Source of the DNA: Angomonas deanei
Taxonomy: Eukaryota > Euglenozoa > Kinetoplastea > Trypanosomatida > Trypanosomatidae
Direction: 5' to 3'
Assembly (NCBI GenBank): GCA_903995115.1
Contig: LR877166.1
Span: 248,001 to 312,000, forward strand
Length of the DNA stretch: 64,000 bases
This document shows, piece by piece, positions 31,831 through 41,018 of the stretch (the first letter of the stretch is position 1; each line of letters opens with the position of its first letter). Both the position numbers and the translations under genes were made by a program. The notes beneath the pieces are model-generated. The model saw only the letters and a program-made list of their open reading frames with translations. It did no database searches and had not been told where the DNA came from.

Positions 31831-31998
31831 CGGGGCCTGCATGATTGATGGTAAAGACATACTTTTGTATTATGACTTGTTTCTTATGTCCGCTTGTGGA
31901 TTTGGGCATCCACTTTTTCTGCGGAACACCACTTTCCTCCACTCTTTCCACAGTTTTAAGTTTTTAGATTTTTTTTTCATTTGTTTTTATTATTTTTG

Positions 31999-32118
31999 AT
32001 GGACCACTTCAGCACACTCTCTATGTACTCCGCCCCATCACCACCCCAGCCAAGCCACACCCGGCAAGGGAACCAGCCGTCGGCTTGGGCAAACCAGATC
32101 CCGCAACAGAGCCAGTAG
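31999..32118 (+). pseudogene. truncated start of an array-family gene
   Basis: A 39-residue frame starts MDHFSTLSMYSAP and ends ANQIPQQSQ, then stops. It matches the N-terminus of the array genes (MEHFTSIHMHPAP) plus one diverged 13-residue repeat, and is cut at the palindrome centre. An acceptor-like CTTTCCACAG lies about 45 nt upstream, as in the intact genes. Confidence 0.85.
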
Positions 32119-32245
32119 GAGAAGTCGCTGCTGGGTCTGCTGCGGGGCCCGGTTCGCCCAAGCCGGCTGCTGGTTCTCCTGCGGTGTGTGGCTTGGCTGG
32201 GGTGGTGATGGGGGCGTACATATGGATGGGCCGTAAGTGCACCAT
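32021..32245 (-). pseudogene. truncated, diverged start of an array-family gene on the opposite strand
   Basis: The - strand ATG at 32245 opens MVHLRPIHMYAP, matching MEHFTSIHMHPAP. A one-base difference after MYA puts the rest in another frame relative to the intact genes. Past the palindrome centre it reads the reverse complement of the + strand fragment. It is not a functional gene. Confidence 0.8.
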
Positions 32246-32413
32246 TAAAACAAATAGAGAATCTAAAGAATATAAAAAACTTAAAACTGTGGAAAGAGTG
32301 CCTGTCCACGTAAACAAGCGACGCGACAAACAGTTCATCCTATAAAGGCACATCTTTACCGTCCATCATACAGCATCTCTTAGCTTTGTAGAGAGGGGGA
32401 ATAAAAAAAGATT

Positions 32414-32640
32414 TACCGTGTCAAAAAAAAAAATCAATTCTTGGTATAAAGGAAACCCTATTAGGAAATCGACGATGGTTTTTATTACTGCAAACAACAC
32501 CAGTAACAACAACAGTCAACACGCCAATACAACCACCACCACAACTGCACTGCAGTTGTTGGCGTTCTTGGCAGTTGTGTTGTTATTGGTACTGTTTGTG
32601 TTATTGGTGTGGTTTTTGTTCTTGGTTTGTTTGTTTGTTT
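32414..32640 (-). other. remnant of the array's intergenic module, inverted
   Basis: On the - strand I read TTGGCGTGTTGACTGTTGTT, TTTGCAGTAATAAAAACCAT and CGTCGATTTCCTAATAGG. These match the spacer before each array gene (for example 37240-37370). They show that the - strand fragment once had a full upstream region. Confidence 0.8.
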
Positions 32641-32879
32641 TTGGACTTGTTTATCCTGTTTTTTTGTCTCCTGGTTTCCGTCATAAAGAAAGGTAAATAC
32701 GAAAATAAAAAAAGACGTTTTATAATACTATTATTTTTTGTTCCTTTGTTTAATTTTCCGTTTTTTTTTTTTTTTTTTTGGTGTTGTCGTTATCGCGTTT
32801 ATTGTGAGGTGTGGTGGAATACCACACAATGATGTAGCGCATTGGAGCGCGGGAAAATAAAAAAGTATCTAATAGTTCG
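32641..32879. other. AT-rich stretch between two inverted fragments
   Basis: T-rich on the + strand with a long T-run near 32761 and GTGGTGGAATACCACAC, a small inverted repeat, near 32812. It is probably the degraded 3' UTR of the fragment at 32880-33133. The GC-rich hairpin element that follows the intact genes is not visible. Confidence 0.45.
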
Positions 32880-33133
32880 AAGAATACGCTACGTTCTGGG
32901 TTTGAGTACTTGTCCTCCTCCCTTGTCCACTTGCGTTGGCCTTGGGTGTCACTGTCCGGCGCGACATAGGGGACCACACTGACCAACCGAACTTTTCGTG
33001 CGGGTTACCCCAATTCAGCCAGCTGCCTTTCGAGGGACTGGCGGTCCTGCTCCTGCTGCTCCTCCTGTGCCCGCCGCAGCTCCTTCTCGCGGTGGAGAAA
33101 CGCCCGCTCCACTTCGGCGTGGGTATAATCCAT
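32880..33133 (-). pseudogene. 3' fragment of an array-family gene, inverted
   Basis: The - strand frame from 33133 to 33005 reads MDYTHAEVERAF, then HREKELRRAQEEQQEQDRQS and LERQLAELG before a stop. The intact genes have REKELRRAQEEKQEQDRQSL at the same place. A second frame carries VAPDSDTQGQRKWTREED, like the C-terminus of the soluble subfamily (TGNRKRTREEDEHH). It has traits of both subfamilies, so it may descend from an ancestor of the array. Confidence 0.8.
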
Positions 33134-33274
33134 TCTTTCCCCCTTTTCGTATCATTCTTTGTTATCGTTATTTTTGAAAAGTGTTAAACAGCAGAGATGT
33201 CAAACAGCATATCGTGAACCTTCTCACTCCCCTTCGCCGTACTGCTACTGTTTAAAACGTGAAGGGCTGATGGG

Positions 33275-33433
33275 ATGTCGCCGCCGGAGAAGGATAATAA
33301 TAATCAGAGCACGTGGTCCTTCTCTTCCGTTGTTACGTTAATTTGCTTTCTGCTTTTGTTGTTGTTTATCGTGCACTGCGCCGCAAGAGCGAAGAGGCGT
33401 TTTGGTGGACTATACTCTGCCCGGTTTCGTTAA
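33275..33433 (+). CDS. possible 52-aa single-membrane-segment protein
   Basis: The frame MSPPEKDNNNQSTWSFSSVV leads into a strong hydrophobic stretch (TLICFLLLLLFIVHC) and ends AARAKRRFGGLYSARFR. A hydrophobic segment followed by basic residues is a plausible small tail-anchored or signal-anchored protein. No homology or clear splice signal supports it, so it may be chance. Confidence 0.2.
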   Translation: MSPPEKDNNNQSTWSFSSVVTLICFLLLLLFIVHCAARAKRRFGGLYSARFR

Positions 33434-34210
33434 TGTTTGCCCTTATTGCATTCAACTCGTGTTTAGGGATAAAAACAATTTTGAGAAAAGCTGTAACTTA
33501 TTGTTTCTCTCCCTTCTTATTTTTGTTACGCTTACCATCACTTTATGGTCCCACTTAGAATCTTTTTTTGCGCCCAACGGTGCATCGCAATAAAAATGAC
33601 ACCTCGAAATCCACTGATACAATGAATAACAATAAGAACACAGGCTTTCTATAAGCCTCGCGTTTTTTGTTTAGGGCGGCGGAGCGGTACTGTTTACTTC
33701 CTTTTAGCTGTTATCATAACACTAGAGACAAGCAAAACTTACTTCTTGTTTTTCCTTTACGCGTTATTCCATTGCTCTCAGTGGCCAGCGGCCTACGGAC
33801 GTCATCCAGTACGCGGTATCCACGTTACCGCGTGTTGGGTGACGTACCCGTGGGGCGCAGAGGTGCTTTTTCGGGCGGCGGGCCGAGCCCCCAGGACCGG
33901 GATGACGCGGGCACCCGACCACGCGCAGCAAAGGATCAAAGTAGGGGCGCCACTCCGCGTTAATGGATAATGGCAAGCGTGTACATCGCGCAACGGATCG
34001 GTGAACGGACACGTTTCCGGTTCCGGTTCACTTTTTCCTAATTTACCGAAGCACTATACACTACTTTCTCAATAACGAATCGTCTGAAACCTTTTTTTCG
34101 GCGTTTGCTGCCCAATAAGGTGGAAAGTGAAACGATAAATGGGACTTCCCCGTTGTGTCGCCTGTTTACTTGGCCAGCCACTTTTTCTACGAAACACCTC
34201 TTTTTCTCAC

Positions 34211-34221
34211 TCTTTGCACAG
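34211..34221 (+). promoter_or_regulatory. probable splice acceptor of array gene A
   Basis: TCTTTGCACAG, preceded by TTTTTCTCAC, ends 41 nt before the ATG at 34263. Confidence 0.5.
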
Positions 34222-34262
34222 GTTTAAGTTTTTAGATTTTTTTTATTATTATTATTATTATT

Positions 34263-36425
34263 ATGATGCACTACAGCACATTATACGCCGCGCCATCACA
34301 TCCCCCGCCAAGTCACCCCCCGCAGCAGAACCAGCAGCAGCAAGAAGAGATTCACCTCAGAGTGGAGGCCCTCCGCTTCGTCAGTAGCATACTGGGCTGT
34401 TTCCCGCAGCACATACAGGAAACCCTCCAAAAACTCTTCCAGTACGCCGGGCAGAGGTGGGGTGATGACCTCTGCCAGCAGGCCAAGTATATTTGGCGAG
34501 AGTTGCACTTCGTCGGCTCTTTCCGCGCGGCCGCCGAGGAGACGCGGCAGCGGCTCGCCTATGATGCGGTGGTGACGGAGTTTGAGTACCGCGCCCAGGA
34601 GCAGCAGCAGCAAGAAGAGGCCCGCCTCAGGGTGGAGGCCCTGCTCCACGTCCATAGCCAATTGGACACACTCCCGCGGGCCGTCGTGGAAGTCATGAAC
34701 TCCCTCTTCCAGTACGCCAGGCAGAGGTGGGATGATGACCTCGGCCAGCAGGCCGAGTGGATCTGGGACCAGTTGGGCCTCCAGGGCTCTTTCCTCGCGA
34801 CCGGCCTGCAGACGTTTCAGGAGTTCGCCGTAGGGAGTGCGATGTTGGGGTGTCGGTACATCGCCCAGCAGCAGCATCTCATGAGCCAACAAGAACAGAA
34901 GAGGGCCACCCTCCTGGAGGGAGAGGCACAGTCGCGCACCGAACTGGTGCAGGCGTTCCTCCGCCCCGGGCAGGAGATTCGGCAGGCACAGAAGAAGTGG
35001 GAAGAGCAGCAGAGGGAGACGTGGCTCATGCGGGAGGCCTTAACGTACGTCGCGAGCATATTGGACAGCTTTCCGGAGTACACCCAGCAAGTCCTCCAAC
35101 GCTTAGCCGACGAGGCTGACGAGAAGAGATCCTGGGAACTGGACCGAAAGATCCAGTGGGTATGGCGCCAGCTGTACTTCCAGGGCTCCTTCATGGCTCC
35201 CGATGTGGAGACGCGGAGGCAGCTCGCCAGGGATGCTATGGCGGAGGGCACGCGGCGCCACGCCTATCTGGAGAAGCTGATCAGTGACACGGACGTGCGG
35301 GAGGAAGAGGCGCGGTGTCGCGCCGAACTGCACCGGGAGTTTCTCCGCCGCGAGAAGGAGCTGCGGAGAGCACAGGAAGAGAAGCAGGAGCAGGACCGCC
35401 AGTCCCTCGAAAGGCGGCAGGCCGAAGCGGGGGAACCCACCCGTAAAGCCTCCCACCTCGTACCGGACAACGTCGCGCCTCGCACTGACGCCCAACGACG
35501 CCAGTTAGAACTCCTTGCGGAGCAACAAAGGTTCCTCTGCGAGTTCGCGCGTATCCAGACCCTAGAAAACCAGACCCGGGGCGACATAGAGGGCGAGCAC
35601 GACGCCCAGATGCGCGAGATGCGACTCTTTGTCGAGCAACAAAAGTTCCTCGACCAGCTTGCCAGCCTCCGCGACCTAGAAAACCAGACCCGGGGCGACA
35701 TGGAGGGACAAGAGTGTAGCGAGCGACGCGAACTGCGCGGCCGCGCCAGCTGGGAGAGGCCAGCACACATCACGCTCGCGAGTATCCAGCGCGCGGAGGC
35801 GGGATGCCGGTACGAACCAGAGGATTATCAGCGGCGATGGTTCGAAAACACGACTCGTAGGTGGGATAAGGCTCGTCGCTGGCATATGGCGCGCGAAGAC
35901 GCGCAAAAGGATTTCCTGGGTAGTCTTGCTCGTCTCCAAGAAGAGGAGGAGCAGGAGCGCCTCGCGATAGAGTGGGAACGGCAGGACTCGGTGGAGGCGT
36001 TGCTGGTGGAGCAAATTCGCCTAGAAGAGGAGCACCGCTGGTGGCTGGACGCACACCAAGAAGTATACCATAACCCTTTAGAAACTATCCTCTTGGTGGG
36101 CGTCCTTCTCGCCGCAATAAACCTGTCGTGTATGCTCGTTGGGCTTAGAGAGACTTGCGTCGCCATATTGCTTGCCACCCTGTATCTCGTCATTCTCACT
36201 ATAAAATCTTATTACGACGGCACACGGCGGCCTCCCACTGGGACACTGAACGAGCGTCACGCTGTAGGCGTAGGGTCTGAAGGCCCGCAAAACAGACCCC
36301 CAGTTTTTTTCCCACGCCCCCATACGCTACCCAATTACGTCACGCGCCCAACAATAAACACGACAATAGCAGCAAGAAGAAGAAGAAAACAAAAAAAAAT
36401 GAAAACACGAAAAAGCCTATATTAA
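34263..36425 (+). CDS. array gene A: two-membrane-segment repeat protein, no 13-mer repeats
   Basis: The 720-residue protein has a divergent N-terminus (MMHYSTLYAAPSHPPPSHPP) and goes straight into polyglutamine. Three related domains of about 85 residues lie at 28-112, 118-202 and 252-335. Each has an ALxYVxSxLxxFP helix, L-F-Q-Y-A-x-Q-R-W, Q-Q-A-x-x-I-W and an L-x-F-x-G-S-F core. A charged region rich in Glu, Arg and Gln (about 205-250 and 340-600) should form coiled coil. Residues 605-648 form two hydrophobic segments (LLVGVLLAAINLSCMLVGL; CVAILLATLYLVILTI), then a tail ending in a basic cluster (ARRRRKQKKMKTRKS). No signal peptide. I know no family with this layout. It is the founder-like copy at the left edge; its body is nearly identical to B and C. 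Confidence 0.8.
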   Translation: MMHYSTLYAAPSHPPPSHPPQQNQQQQEEIHLRVEALRFVSSILGCFPQHIQETLQKLFQYAGQRWGDDLCQQAKYIWRELHFVGSFRAAAEETRQRLAYDAVVTEFEYRAQEQQQQEEARLRVEALLHVHSQLDTLPRAVVEVMNSLFQYARQRWDDDLGQQAEWIWDQLGLQGSFLATGLQTFQEFAVGSAMLGCRYIAQQQHLMSQQEQKRATLLEGEAQSRTELVQAFLRPGQEIRQAQKKWEEQQRETWLMREALTYVASILDSFPEYTQQVLQRLADEADEKRSWELDRKIQWVWRQLYFQGSFMAPDVETRRQLARDAMAEGTRRHAYLEKLISDTDVREEEARCRAELHREFLRREKELRRAQEEKQEQDRQSLERRQAEAGEPTRKASHLVPDNVAPRTDAQRRQLELLAEQQRFLCEFARIQTLENQTRGDIEGEHDAQMREMRLFVEQQKFLDQLASLRDLENQTRGDMEGQECSERRELRGRASWERPAHITLASIQRAEAGCRYEPEDYQRRWFENTTRRWDKARRWHMAREDAQKDFLGSLARLQEEEEQERLAIEWERQDSVEALLVEQIRLEEEHRWWLDAHQEVYHNPLETILLVGVLLAAINLSCMLVGLRETCVAILLATLYLVILTIKSYYDGTRRPPTGTLNERHAVGVGSEGPQNRPPVFFPRPHTLPNYVTRPTINTTIAARRRRKQKKMKTRKSLY

Positions 36426-36457
36426 AAAAAAAAAAACTTGTTCCTGTTCTTCTTGTT

Positions 36458-36540
36458 GGGGGAAAGGAGGACTGCACGGCGAGCACCCCAAGACTGGGAA
36501 GGGCGAGGGGCATCCCGGCAGCACCGCGCGTCGCTAGACC
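36458..36540 (+). other. GC-rich hairpin element after array gene A
   Basis: Begins GGGGGAAAGGAGG, contains CCCA-AGAC-TGGG and GGG-GCAT-CCC hairpins and ends CGTCGCTAGACC. The same element follows every intact array gene. Here the late segment is GCACCGCGCGTCGC, as in the soluble subfamily. Confidence 0.7.
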
Positions 36541-37423
36541 TGCCGCGAGAATAGAAATAGATCATTTTCCTTTTTTAATTACGCTAGATTCTTTTTTAAA
36601 ACTGTACCCCTTTTTCCCCTATGCGCCCCTAATATAAAAAAAAAAAAAAAAAAAAATATATATAACTTAATTAAACAAAACAAAAATAAAAAGTAATAAA
36701 ACAAAATAAACAAAAATGAAAAATTAAACCCGAGAGTGCCCTTTTTTTTTTTAATGAAATACTAGATCTTTTTTTTGTTTGCTTTTTAGAAAGGGGAAAA
36801 AAAAAATCAATTCGTGTCCTCATTTTTTTTTTTATTATTATTTTCCTGATTTCTTCTTTTATAGTGGAATAAAAACAAACAATTCGCCGTCCACTACTTT
36901 TTTTTTTTTATTTTCGTGTTTTCCATTTTTTGTTTTTTTAAAATATATATATATAACAGAAAAAAAGTTTAAAAAAAGGAAAAAAAGTAATTTAAATACA
37001 ATCAATGCAAAAAAAAAAAAGGAAACCGTAAAAAATGTAAAATTTAAAAGCAGATCCGCCGGACTGCCAACATCGTATGACGAAGAGACGATAAGTTTGT
37101 TTGTTATTCTCTTTTGTTTGTTTTGTTTTCTTGTTTTCCCACACGTGGTGGGTCCCCGCCCAACTCAAAACAGTTTAACGGGCTCTTTTTTGTTTCTTCT
37201 TTTTGCAGTACAGTTGTTGTTGTCGTTGTTGTTTTGGCGTGTTGACTGTTGTTGTTGTTGGTAGTGTTGTTGTTGTTGTTGGTGTTGTTGTTGTTTGTTG
37301 TTATTATTTTACTTTTACTTTATTTTTTTGCAGTAATAAAAACATTGTCGATTTTCTAATAGGTTTTTTCTTTTATATCAAAAGCTTTGCATTTTATTTT
37401 ACACCGGTATATCCTTTTTAAAA

Positions 37424-37453
37424 ATGCCTCCTCTCTACAAAGGTAAGAGATGA
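37424..37453 (+). other. conserved short upstream ORF (MPPLYKGKR) with 5' splice-like sequence
   Basis: ATGCCTCCTCTCTACAAAG is followed by GTAAGAG, which looks like a cis 5' splice site, and the frame stops after nine codons. The sequence is the same before array genes B to I. The inverted fragment (near 32390) has lost the ATG. Confidence 0.45.
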
Positions 37454-37563
37454 ATGGGGCCTGCATGATTGATGGTAAAGACATACTTTTGTATTATGAC
37501 TTGTTTCTTATGTCCGCTTGTGGATTTGGGCATCCGCTTTTTCTTCGAAACACCACCATCTCC

Positions 37564-37578
37564 CCACTCTTTCCACAG
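37564..37578 (+). promoter_or_regulatory. splice acceptor of array gene B (pattern shared by B-I)
   Basis: CCCACTCTTTCCACAG ends 38 nt before the ATG. Two further candidate AG acceptors lie at 37208 and 37333. If the last is the trans-splice site, the short upstream ORF lies in the leader. Confidence 0.5.
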
Positions 37579-37616
37579 TATTAAGATTTTAGATTTTAGA
37601 TTCGCTATTTGTTTTT

Positions 37617-39812
37617 ATGGAGCACTTCACCTCCATCCATATGCACCCCGCCCCATCACGGCCCCAGTCAAACTTTCAGTGGCAGCCGGCCTGGCCCAAC
37701 CACTCCCCGCAGCAGAGCCAGCAGCAGCAAGAAGAGATTCACCTCAGAGTGGAGGCCCTCCGCTTCGTCAGTAGCATACTGGGCTGTTTCCCGCAGCACA
37801 TACAGGAAACCCTCCAAAAACTCTTCCAGTACGCCGGGCAGAGGTGGGGCGATGACCTCTGCCAGCAGGCCAAGTATATTTGGCGAGAGTTGCACTTCGT
37901 CGGCTCTTTCCGCGCGGCCGCCGAGGAGACGCGGCAGCGGCTCGCCTATGATGCGGTGGTGACGGAGTTTGAGTACCGCGCCCAGGAGCAGCAGCAGCAA
38001 GAAGAGGCCCGCCTCAGGGTGGAGGCCCTGCTCCACGTCCATAGCCAATTGGACACACTCCCGCGGGCCGTCGTGGAAGTCATGAACTCCCTCTTCCAGT
38101 ACGCCAGGCAGAGGTGGGATGATGACCTCGGCCAGCAGGCCGAGTGGATCTGGGACCAGTTGGGCCTCCAGGGCTCTTTCCTCGCGACCGGCCTGCAGAC
38201 GTTTCAGGAGTTCGCCGTAGGGACTGCGATGTTGGGGTGTCGGTACATCGCCCAGCAGCAGCATCTCATGGGCCAACAAGAACAGAAGAGGGCCACCCTC
38301 CTGGAGGGAGAGGCACAGTCGCGCACCGAACTGGTGCAGGCGTTCCTCCGCCCCGGGCAGGAGATTCGGCAGGCACAGAAGAAGTGGGAAGAGCAGCAGA
38401 GGGAGACGTGGCTCATGCGGGAGGCCTTAACGTACGTCGCGAGCATATTGGACAGCTTTCCGGAGTACACCCAGCAAGTCCTCCAACGCTTAGCCGACGA
38501 GGCTGACGAGAAGAGATCCTGGGAACTGGACCGAAAGATCCAGTGGGTATGGCGCCAGCTGTACTTCCAGGGCTCCTTCATGGCTCCCGATGTGGAGACG
38601 CGGAGGCAGCTCGCCAGGGATGCTATGGCGGAGGGCACGCGGCGCCACGCCTATCTGGAGAAGCTGATCAGTGACACGGACGTGCGGGAGGAAGAGGCGC
38701 GGTGTCGCGCCGAACTGCACCGGGAGTTTCTCCGCCGCGAGAAGGAGCTGCGGAGAGCACAGGAAGAGAAGCAGGAGCAGGACCGCCAGTCCCTCGAAAG
38801 GCGGCAGGCCGAAGCGGGGGAACCCACCCGTAAAGCCTCCCACCTCGTACCGGACAACGTCGCGCCTCGCACTGACGCCCAACGACGCCAGTTAGAACTC
38901 CTTGCGGAGCAACAAAGGTTCCTCTGCGAGTTCGCGCGTATCCAGACTCTAGAAAACCAGACCCGGGGCGACATAGAGGGCGAGCACGACGCCCAGATGC
39001 GCGAGATGCGACTCTTTGTCGAGCAACAAAAGTTCCTCGACCAGCTTGCCAGCCTCCGCGACCTAGAAAACCAGACCCGGGGCGACATGGAGGGACAAGA
39101 GTGTAGCGAGCGACGCGAACTGCGCGGCCGCGCCAGCTGGGAGAGGCCAGCACACATCACGCTCGCGAGTATCCAGCGCGCGGAGGCGGGATGCCGGTAC
39201 GAACCAGAGGATTATCAGCGGCGATGGTTCGAAAACACGACTCGTAGGTGGGATAAGGCTCGTCGCTGGCATATGGCGCGCGAAGACGCGCAAAAGGATT
39301 TCCTGGGTAGTCTTGCTCGTCTCCAAGAAGAGGAGGAGCAGGAGCGCCTCGCGATAGAGTGGGAACGGCAGGACTCGGTGGAGGCGTTGCTGGTGGAGCA
39401 AATTCGCCTAGAAGAGGAGCACCGCTGGTGGCTGGACGCACACCAAGAAGTATACCATAACCCTTTAGAAACTATCCTCTTGGTGGGCGTCCTTCTCGCC
39501 GCAATAAACCTGTCGTGTATGCTCGTTGGGCTTAGAGAGACTTGCGTCGCCATATTGCTTGCCACCCTGTATCTCGTCATTCTCACTATAAAATCTTATT
39601 ACGACGGCACACGGCGGCCTCCCACTGGGACACTGAACGAGCGTCACGCTGTAGGCGTAGGGTCTGAAGGCCCGCAAAACAGACCCCCAGTTTTTTTCCC
39701 ACGCCCCCATACGCTACCCAATTACGTCACGCGCCCAACAATAAACACGACAATAGCAGCAAGAAGAAGAAGAAAACAAAAAAAAATGAAAACACGAAAA
39801 AGCCTATATTAA
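37617..39812 (+). CDS. array gene B: two-membrane-segment repeat protein, one 13-mer repeat
   Basis: 731 residues. The N-terminus MEHFTSIHMHPAP, common to most later genes, is followed by a single QPAWPNHSPQQSQ unit (37683-37721), then polyglutamine and the same three-domain, coiled-coil, two-membrane-segment body as gene A. The body differs from A by only a few residues (for example VGTAML and MGQQEQ). With one repeat it is the shortest member carrying the standard N-terminus and so a natural reference for the repeat expansion seen downstream. Start chosen because the 22-residue leader is conserved in seven other copies and the acceptor is 38 nt away. Confidence 0.82.
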   Translation: MEHFTSIHMHPAPSRPQSNFQWQPAWPNHSPQQSQQQQEEIHLRVEALRFVSSILGCFPQHIQETLQKLFQYAGQRWGDDLCQQAKYIWRELHFVGSFRAAAEETRQRLAYDAVVTEFEYRAQEQQQQEEARLRVEALLHVHSQLDTLPRAVVEVMNSLFQYARQRWDDDLGQQAEWIWDQLGLQGSFLATGLQTFQEFAVGTAMLGCRYIAQQQHLMGQQEQKRATLLEGEAQSRTELVQAFLRPGQEIRQAQKKWEEQQRETWLMREALTYVASILDSFPEYTQQVLQRLADEADEKRSWELDRKIQWVWRQLYFQGSFMAPDVETRRQLARDAMAEGTRRHAYLEKLISDTDVREEEARCRAELHREFLRREKELRRAQEEKQEQDRQSLERRQAEAGEPTRKASHLVPDNVAPRTDAQRRQLELLAEQQRFLCEFARIQTLENQTRGDIEGEHDAQMREMRLFVEQQKFLDQLASLRDLENQTRGDMEGQECSERRELRGRASWERPAHITLASIQRAEAGCRYEPEDYQRRWFENTTRRWDKARRWHMAREDAQKDFLGSLARLQEEEEQERLAIEWERQDSVEALLVEQIRLEEEHRWWLDAHQEVYHNPLETILLVGVLLAAINLSCMLVGLRETCVAILLATLYLVILTIKSYYDGTRRPPTGTLNERHAVGVGSEGPQNRPPVFFPRPHTLPNYVTRPTINTTIAARRRRKQKKMKTRKSLY

Positions 39813-41018
39813 AAAAAAAAAAAAAAAAACTTGTTCCTGTTCTTCTTGTTGGGGGAAAGGAGGACTGCACGGCGAGCACCCCAAGACTGGGAAGGGCGAG
39901 GGGCATCCCGGCAGCACGGGGCGTCGCTAGACCTGCCGCGAGAATAGAAATAGATCATTTTCCTTTTTTAATTACGCTAGATTCTTTTTTTAAAACTGTA
40001 CCCCCTTTTTTGCGCCCCTATGCGCCCCTAATATAAAAAAAAAAAAAAAAAAAAATATATATAACTTAATTAAACAAAACAAAAATAAAAAGTAATAAAA
40101 CAAAATAAACAAAAATGAAAAATTAAACCCGAGAGTGCCCTTTTTTTTTTTAATGAAATACTAGATCTTTTTTTTGTTTGCTTTTTAGAAAGGGGAAAAA
40201 AAAAATCAATTCGTGTCCTCATTTTTTTTTTTTATTATTATTTTCCTGATTTCTTCTTTTATAGTGGAATAAAAACAAACAATTCGCCGTCCACTACTTT
40301 TTTTTTTTTTTATTTTCGTGTTTTCCATTTTTTGTTTTTTTAAAATATATATATATAACAGAAAAAAAGTTTAAAAAAAGGAAAAAAAGTAATTTAAATA
40401 CAATCAATGCAAAAAAAAAAAGGAAACCGTAAAAAATGTAAAATTTAAAAGCAGATCCGCCGGACTGCCAACATCGTATGACGAAGAGACGATAAGTTTG
40501 TTTGTTATTCTCTTTTGTTTGTTTTGTTTTCTTGTTTTCCCACACGTGGTGGGTCCCCGCCCAACTCAAAACAGTTTAACGGGCTCTTTTTTGTTTCTTC
40601 TTTTTGCAGTACAGTTGTTGTTGTCGTTGTTGTTTTGGCGTGTTGACTGTTGTTGTTGTTGGTAGTGTTGTTGTTGTTGTTGGTGTTGTTGTTGTTTGTT
40701 GTTATTATTTTACTTTTACTTTATTTTTTTGCAGTAATAAAAACATTGTCGATTTTCTAATAGGTTTTTTCTTTTATATCAAAAGCTTTGCATTTTATTT
40801 TACACCGGTATATCCTTTTTTAAAAATGCCTCCTCTCTACAAAGGTAAGAGATGAATGGGGCCTGCATGATTGATGGTAAAGACATACTTTTGTATTATG
40901 ACTTGTTTCTTATGTCCGCTTGTGGATTTGGGCACCCGCTTTTTCTTCGACACACCGCCACCTCCCCACTCTTTCCACAGTATTAAGATTTTAGATTTTA
41001 GATTCGCTATTTGTTTTT
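39813..41018. other. intergenic module B-C
   Basis: 1.21 kb, nearly the same as module A-B in order and content, with slightly longer homopolymers and one TTTTTTGTTTGC unit. The downstream gene's acceptor CTTTCCACAG ends near 40980. Confidence 0.7.
39851..39933 (+). other. GC-rich hairpin element after array gene B
   Basis: Same element with the CCCA-AGAC-TGGG hairpin. The late segment is GCACGGGGCGTCGC, the common form in the membrane subfamily. Confidence 0.7.

Larger units (their letters stand above)
31831..32413. repeat. palindromic junction of two array-gene starts, facing each other
   Basis: From 31831 the + strand matches the spacer just before the array genes (GGGGCCTGCATGATTGATGG and onwards) and runs into a gene start. 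From 32413 the - strand shows the same elements in reverse (CTCTACAAAGCTAAGAGATG, ACGGTAAAGA). The arms meet near 32115-32131, giving an imperfect inverted repeat of nearly 300 bp per arm. The - arm continues beyond 32413 for at least 150 bp, where the + arm is replaced by the LINE. Confidence 0.85.
33134..34262. other. unique region upstream of the first intact array gene
   Basis: Mixed composition. It holds one possible small ORF (33275-33433), a GC-rich patch (33790-33960) without motifs, and from about 34130 a diverged version of the array's upstream module (GCCACTTTTTCTACGAAACA, TCACTCTTTGCACAG) leading to the ATG at 34263. Confidence 0.5.
36426..37616. other. intergenic module A-B
   Basis: 1.19 kb. 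In order: A-run, GC-rich hairpin element (36458-36540), AT-rich block, one unit of the TTTTTTGTTTGCTTTTTAGA repeat (near 36770), TTCCTGATTTCTTCTTTTAT block, CACACGTGGTGGGTCCCCGC (37140-37160, containing the E-box-like palindrome CACGTG), TTTTTGCAG (37208), a GTT-rich stretch, TTTTTTTGCAG (37333), a short upstream ORF (37424-37453) and the CTTTCCACAG acceptor (37578). Confidence 0.7.

Noticed and set aside
34757-36323. Repeated medium-length ORFs on both strands inside the array-gene bodies
   Set aside because: They recur in each copy only because the copies are near-identical. They have Arg/Ser/Pro-rich GC-driven composition and no independent signals.
36458-36540. HDV-like ribozyme in the GC-rich element, as known from the 5' ends of trypanosomatid LINEs
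   Set aside because: The nested double-pseudoknot pairing could not be drawn on either strand; only simple hairpins are supported.
37140-37160. E-box-like CACACGTGGTGGG as a transcription factor site
   Set aside because: Conserved in all modules only because the modules are near-identical, and gene-specific Pol II promoters are not expected in trypanosomatid gene runs.
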